A DNA stretch of 64,000 bases, from the NCBI RefSeq assembly GCF_022095615.2, contig NZ_CP155559.1, positions 2,477,501 to 2,541,500 on the forward strand. Direction: 5' to 3'. Origin of the DNA: Bacillus thuringiensis. GTDB taxonomy: Bacteria; Bacillota; Bacilli; Bacillales; Bacillaceae_G. The translations under genes were made by a program, and so were the position numbers. Within the stretch, counting starts at the first letter, position 1. Each line of letters begins with the position of its first letter. The notes beneath the pieces are model-generated. The model saw only the letters and a program-made list of their open reading frames with translations, was not told where the DNA came from and searched no databases. This document shows positions 62,408 to 64,000 of the stretch, piece after piece.

Positions 62408-63175
62408 TCACAACTCAATAGCAAATAAAGTATTTAAAAGCTCTCTATATTGCTCTTCTGTAATTTCACGTTTCGCTTTTTCACCGTGAATCATTTCAGT
62501 TAAACTAGTATTTGTTATAGAGACATGGCCAGAGTCCGACAATTTGACTGCAATTGGTCCTTTATTGAAAATAGATTTCTCATCTTCTATTACTCTTCTT
62601 TGAACCTCATTCACTACTGCCTCATCAATGATACGATTATAAAAAGCATGACAAACTTTCCATTCTCCATCAGCATCTATTCTTTCTAAAACGTAATTCC
62701 CTTTACTCGTATCTTTTCGTCTCACTCGATACGTACCATTTTTAGAAGAAATAGACTCACCAGTAAAAGGTACAGGGACTAGAGGTACTAATGAAGCAAT
62801 ACCTACATCAATTACGTATCGTACGTTATCATAATTTAGAATAATCGTTATATGTCCATCCTCAAGTGCCCATGTGTTTATATCATTTTTATATACGGTA
62901 CCTAATGCGAGTTGTACATCATAACCACAATCTTGTAAAAAGTAGTAAAAAAGAGTATTTAATTCATAACAAAGTCCGCCGCGGTATCTAGTTAAAATTT
63001 TATCTTGTAAATTTTCCATAGTAATTGCATTCGTATTACGTGATATAACATCTAAATTCTCAAATGGTATAGTGTGTGCAAATGCAAAGAGAATTGTATT
63101 TAATTCTTCAAACTTTACTTCAGTACGCTCTGCAAGATTCAATCTTGTAAAAAGCTTATGTTGTAGACTTGTCAT
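62408..63175 (-). CDS. Arylamine N-acetyltransferase
   Basis: A 255-residue NAT: catalytic triad Cys in RYRGGLCYELN (about residue 67), His in EDGHITIIL (about residue 109) and Asp in IDVGIAS (about residue 124), with IPFENLDVI at the N-terminus. It acetylates arylamines and arylhydrazines with acetyl-CoA in the cytoplasm, a detoxification reaction. ATG at 63175 has AAGGGG 8 bases upstream; an in-frame GTG at 63184 overlaps that site. Confidence 0.92.
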   Translation of the reverse strand: MTSLQHKLFTRLNLAERTEVKFEELNTILFAFAHTIPFENLDVISRNTNAITMENLQDKILTRYRGGLCYELNTLFYYFLQDCGYDVQLALGTVYKNDINTWALEDGHITIILNYDNVRYVIDVGIASLVPLVPVPFTGESISSKNGTYRVRRKDTSKGNYVLERIDADGEWKVCHAFYNRIIDEAVVNEVQRRVIEDEKSIFNKGPIAVKLSDSGHVSITNTSLTEMIHGEKAKREITEEQYRELLNTLFAIEL

Positions 63176-63313
63176 AGTCAGCACCCCTTAACATGTATAA
63201 GTTAAAATAGTATATGCTGATTGTAAATTTGATGGGGTACTGAAACAATGTACATTTCGTTTAACTGTACCGGTACAAAAAGTCTAGCCCACAAGATTAC
63301 TTAAGATAAGAAG

Positions 63314-63817
63314 CTACGAATACAAATTTAATAGTTTGTCTATGGGTAAATTATTATGATCGCTTAAATCAACAAAATACTGAAGCTGCCACATTTGGCT
63401 CTTTTTAGCTTGGTTGCTAACAGGGGTTTCCCAGATCGGATAAATCCTCATAGCCATCTTGCCTTTTTGATTTTGTGTTCTCAAGATTTTTTCCTTAAGA
63501 AGAATCTCTTTAGGGAAGATAAATTGTCCTAGTTTATTATCATCTATACAAGTGATAACTAATAAGTCAGGAGCAGCGTCATAAGAAAATGCTTGATTTT
63601 GCATATTATCATCTTTCTCCCAAAAAGAAACAAATTGCCCAATTTTATTAGGAGTAATTTTTGATACTCTAAAACGGATAGTCTTGCTATTTAAGTGAAA
63701 CAAACATCCTGCATATTCTGCGTTTTGCTTTTCTTCTTTTAGATTCGTAATCATTAAATTATTTGGTTTGTAAACTATATTGTTTAAATTTCGGATCGTA
63801 TCATTAAAATTGTTCAA
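63314..63817 (-). CDS. MepB family protein
   Basis: A 167-residue protein with the MepB signature: EYAGCLFHLNSKTIRFRVSK, TPNKIGQFVSFWEKDD, LLVITCID, LGQFIFPKEIL and KGKMAMRIYPIWETPVS. Named after MepB of Staphylococcus, encoded near the MepRA efflux system, but no MepA/MepR homologue is nearby here and the function is unknown. TTG at 63817 has AAAGGGGGA 6 bases upstream; the in-frame ATG at 63838 has no ribosome site. Confidence 0.85.
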   Translation of the reverse strand: MNNFNDTIRNLNNIVYKPNNLMITNLKEEKQNAEYAGCLFHLNSKTIRFRVSKITPNKIGQFVSFWEKDDNMQNQAFSYDAAPDLLVITCIDDNKLGQFIFPKEILLKEKILRTQNQKGKMAMRIYPIWETPVSNQAKKSQMWQLQYFVDLSDHNNLPIDKLLNLYS

Positions 63818-63925
63818 AAAAACTCCCCCTTTATTCATTTCTTAGTTTACCACAAACATCAGTTCTTCTATATCGTATATAATCATGAACTAAGTGAAAT
63901 GGGGGAATTTAGCAGAATATAATTA

Positions 63926-64000
63926 TTACTTTAATGTACTTAGTTTTTCAATTGCTTGTTGTTCAGTTGGTAAATAAAAAATGTCTTTCCCTTTATTACA
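63926..64000 (-). CDS. Partial CDS, C-terminal 24 residues, unrecognised
   Basis: On the minus strand a frame reads CNKGKDIFYLPTEQQAIEKL then STLK and a stop at 63926-63928, with the gene extending beyond the right edge. The composition is a normal soluble protein tail; no family could be identified from this fragment. Confidence 0.55.
   Translation of the reverse strand, partial: CNKGKDIFYLPTEQQAIEKLSTLK

Overview
The window is AT-rich, low-GC Firmicute chromosome. Strong AGGAGG-type ribosome binding sites, frequent TTG/GTG starts, a SAM (S-box) riboswitch, a T-box leader, a YjcZ-type sporulation miniprotein, a GH8 chitosanase and a Cys-Gly-Gly heterocycloanthracin precursor together point to the Bacillus cereus group. 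No rRNA, tRNA, CRISPR array, prophage or insertion sequence was found. It reads as ordinary chromosomal accessory sequence: many small transporters, regulators, GNAT and Nudix enzymes, and several decayed genes.

Layout. 1-3.8 kb: the start of a racemase-type gene, a SAM riboswitch and an ECF vitamin-type transporter (S, duplicated A and T components; methionine-related cargo inferred from the riboswitch), then a YjcZ-like peptide. 3.8-9.5 kb: a KinB-like sensor kinase, a degenerate protein kinase, a decayed GrpB gene, and a membrane protein/OmpR regulator/HAMP kinase operon. 9.6-15.7 kb: an alcohol dehydrogenase, BcrC, a class B PBP with PASTA-like tail flanked by a 16-bp direct repeat, and an MFS exporter behind a T-box whose features best fit tRNA-Gln. 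15.7-20.4 kb: a serine hydrolase with an unusual set of competing leader hairpins, GNAT, DUF1453, DUF3189, DegV and DJ-1/PfpI proteins. 20.5-25.3 kb: two MerR modules. One is a MerR/zinc-ribbon/methyltransferase fusion followed by an MFS exporter, the other a MerR-GyrI-type regulator followed by an isoprenylcysteine-methyltransferase-like membrane protein; each transporter or regulator has a recognisable 19-bp-spacer MerR-type promoter.

25.3-34.8 kb: a tandem-repeat hypothetical, a 34-residue miniprotein, GNAT, glycerophosphodiesterase, a MocR/EamA divergent pair with a direct-repeat operator candidate, a chitosanase whose signal peptide is frameshifted, and a nucleoside hydrolase. 34.8-45.9 kb: GNAT, Nudix, the orphan heterocycloanthracin precursor, a serine hydrolase, an OFA-type MFS, DinB, a second DNA sliding clamp (DnaN paralogue) between two Nudix genes, a frameshifted metallo-beta-lactamase-fold gene, a half LAGLIDADG-like/HTH protein, a winged-helix protein and RidA. 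45.9-64 kb: mostly minus-strand housekeeping-accessory genes (YwqG, DUF1992, esterase, patatin, BstA/DinB, FAD oxidoreductases, UppP, GIY-YIG, sugar dehydrogenase, YdeI, arylamine N-acetyltransferase, MepB), ending in the tail of an unidentified gene.

The main themes are efflux and small-molecule response (two MerR modules, MocR/EamA, T-box/MFS), cell envelope (BcrC, UppP, PBP, several serine hydrolases), and nucleotide or damage handling (DnaN paralogue, four Nudix enzymes, two DinB-fold proteins). At least four genes carry visible inactivating or altering frameshifts or stops. No single undescribed multi-gene system is proven here. The best candidates for a closer look are the MerR-methyltransferase/MFS pair, the Nudix-DnaN-Nudix block, the orphan thiazole/oxazole peptide and the hairpin switch at 15.69-15.75 kb.
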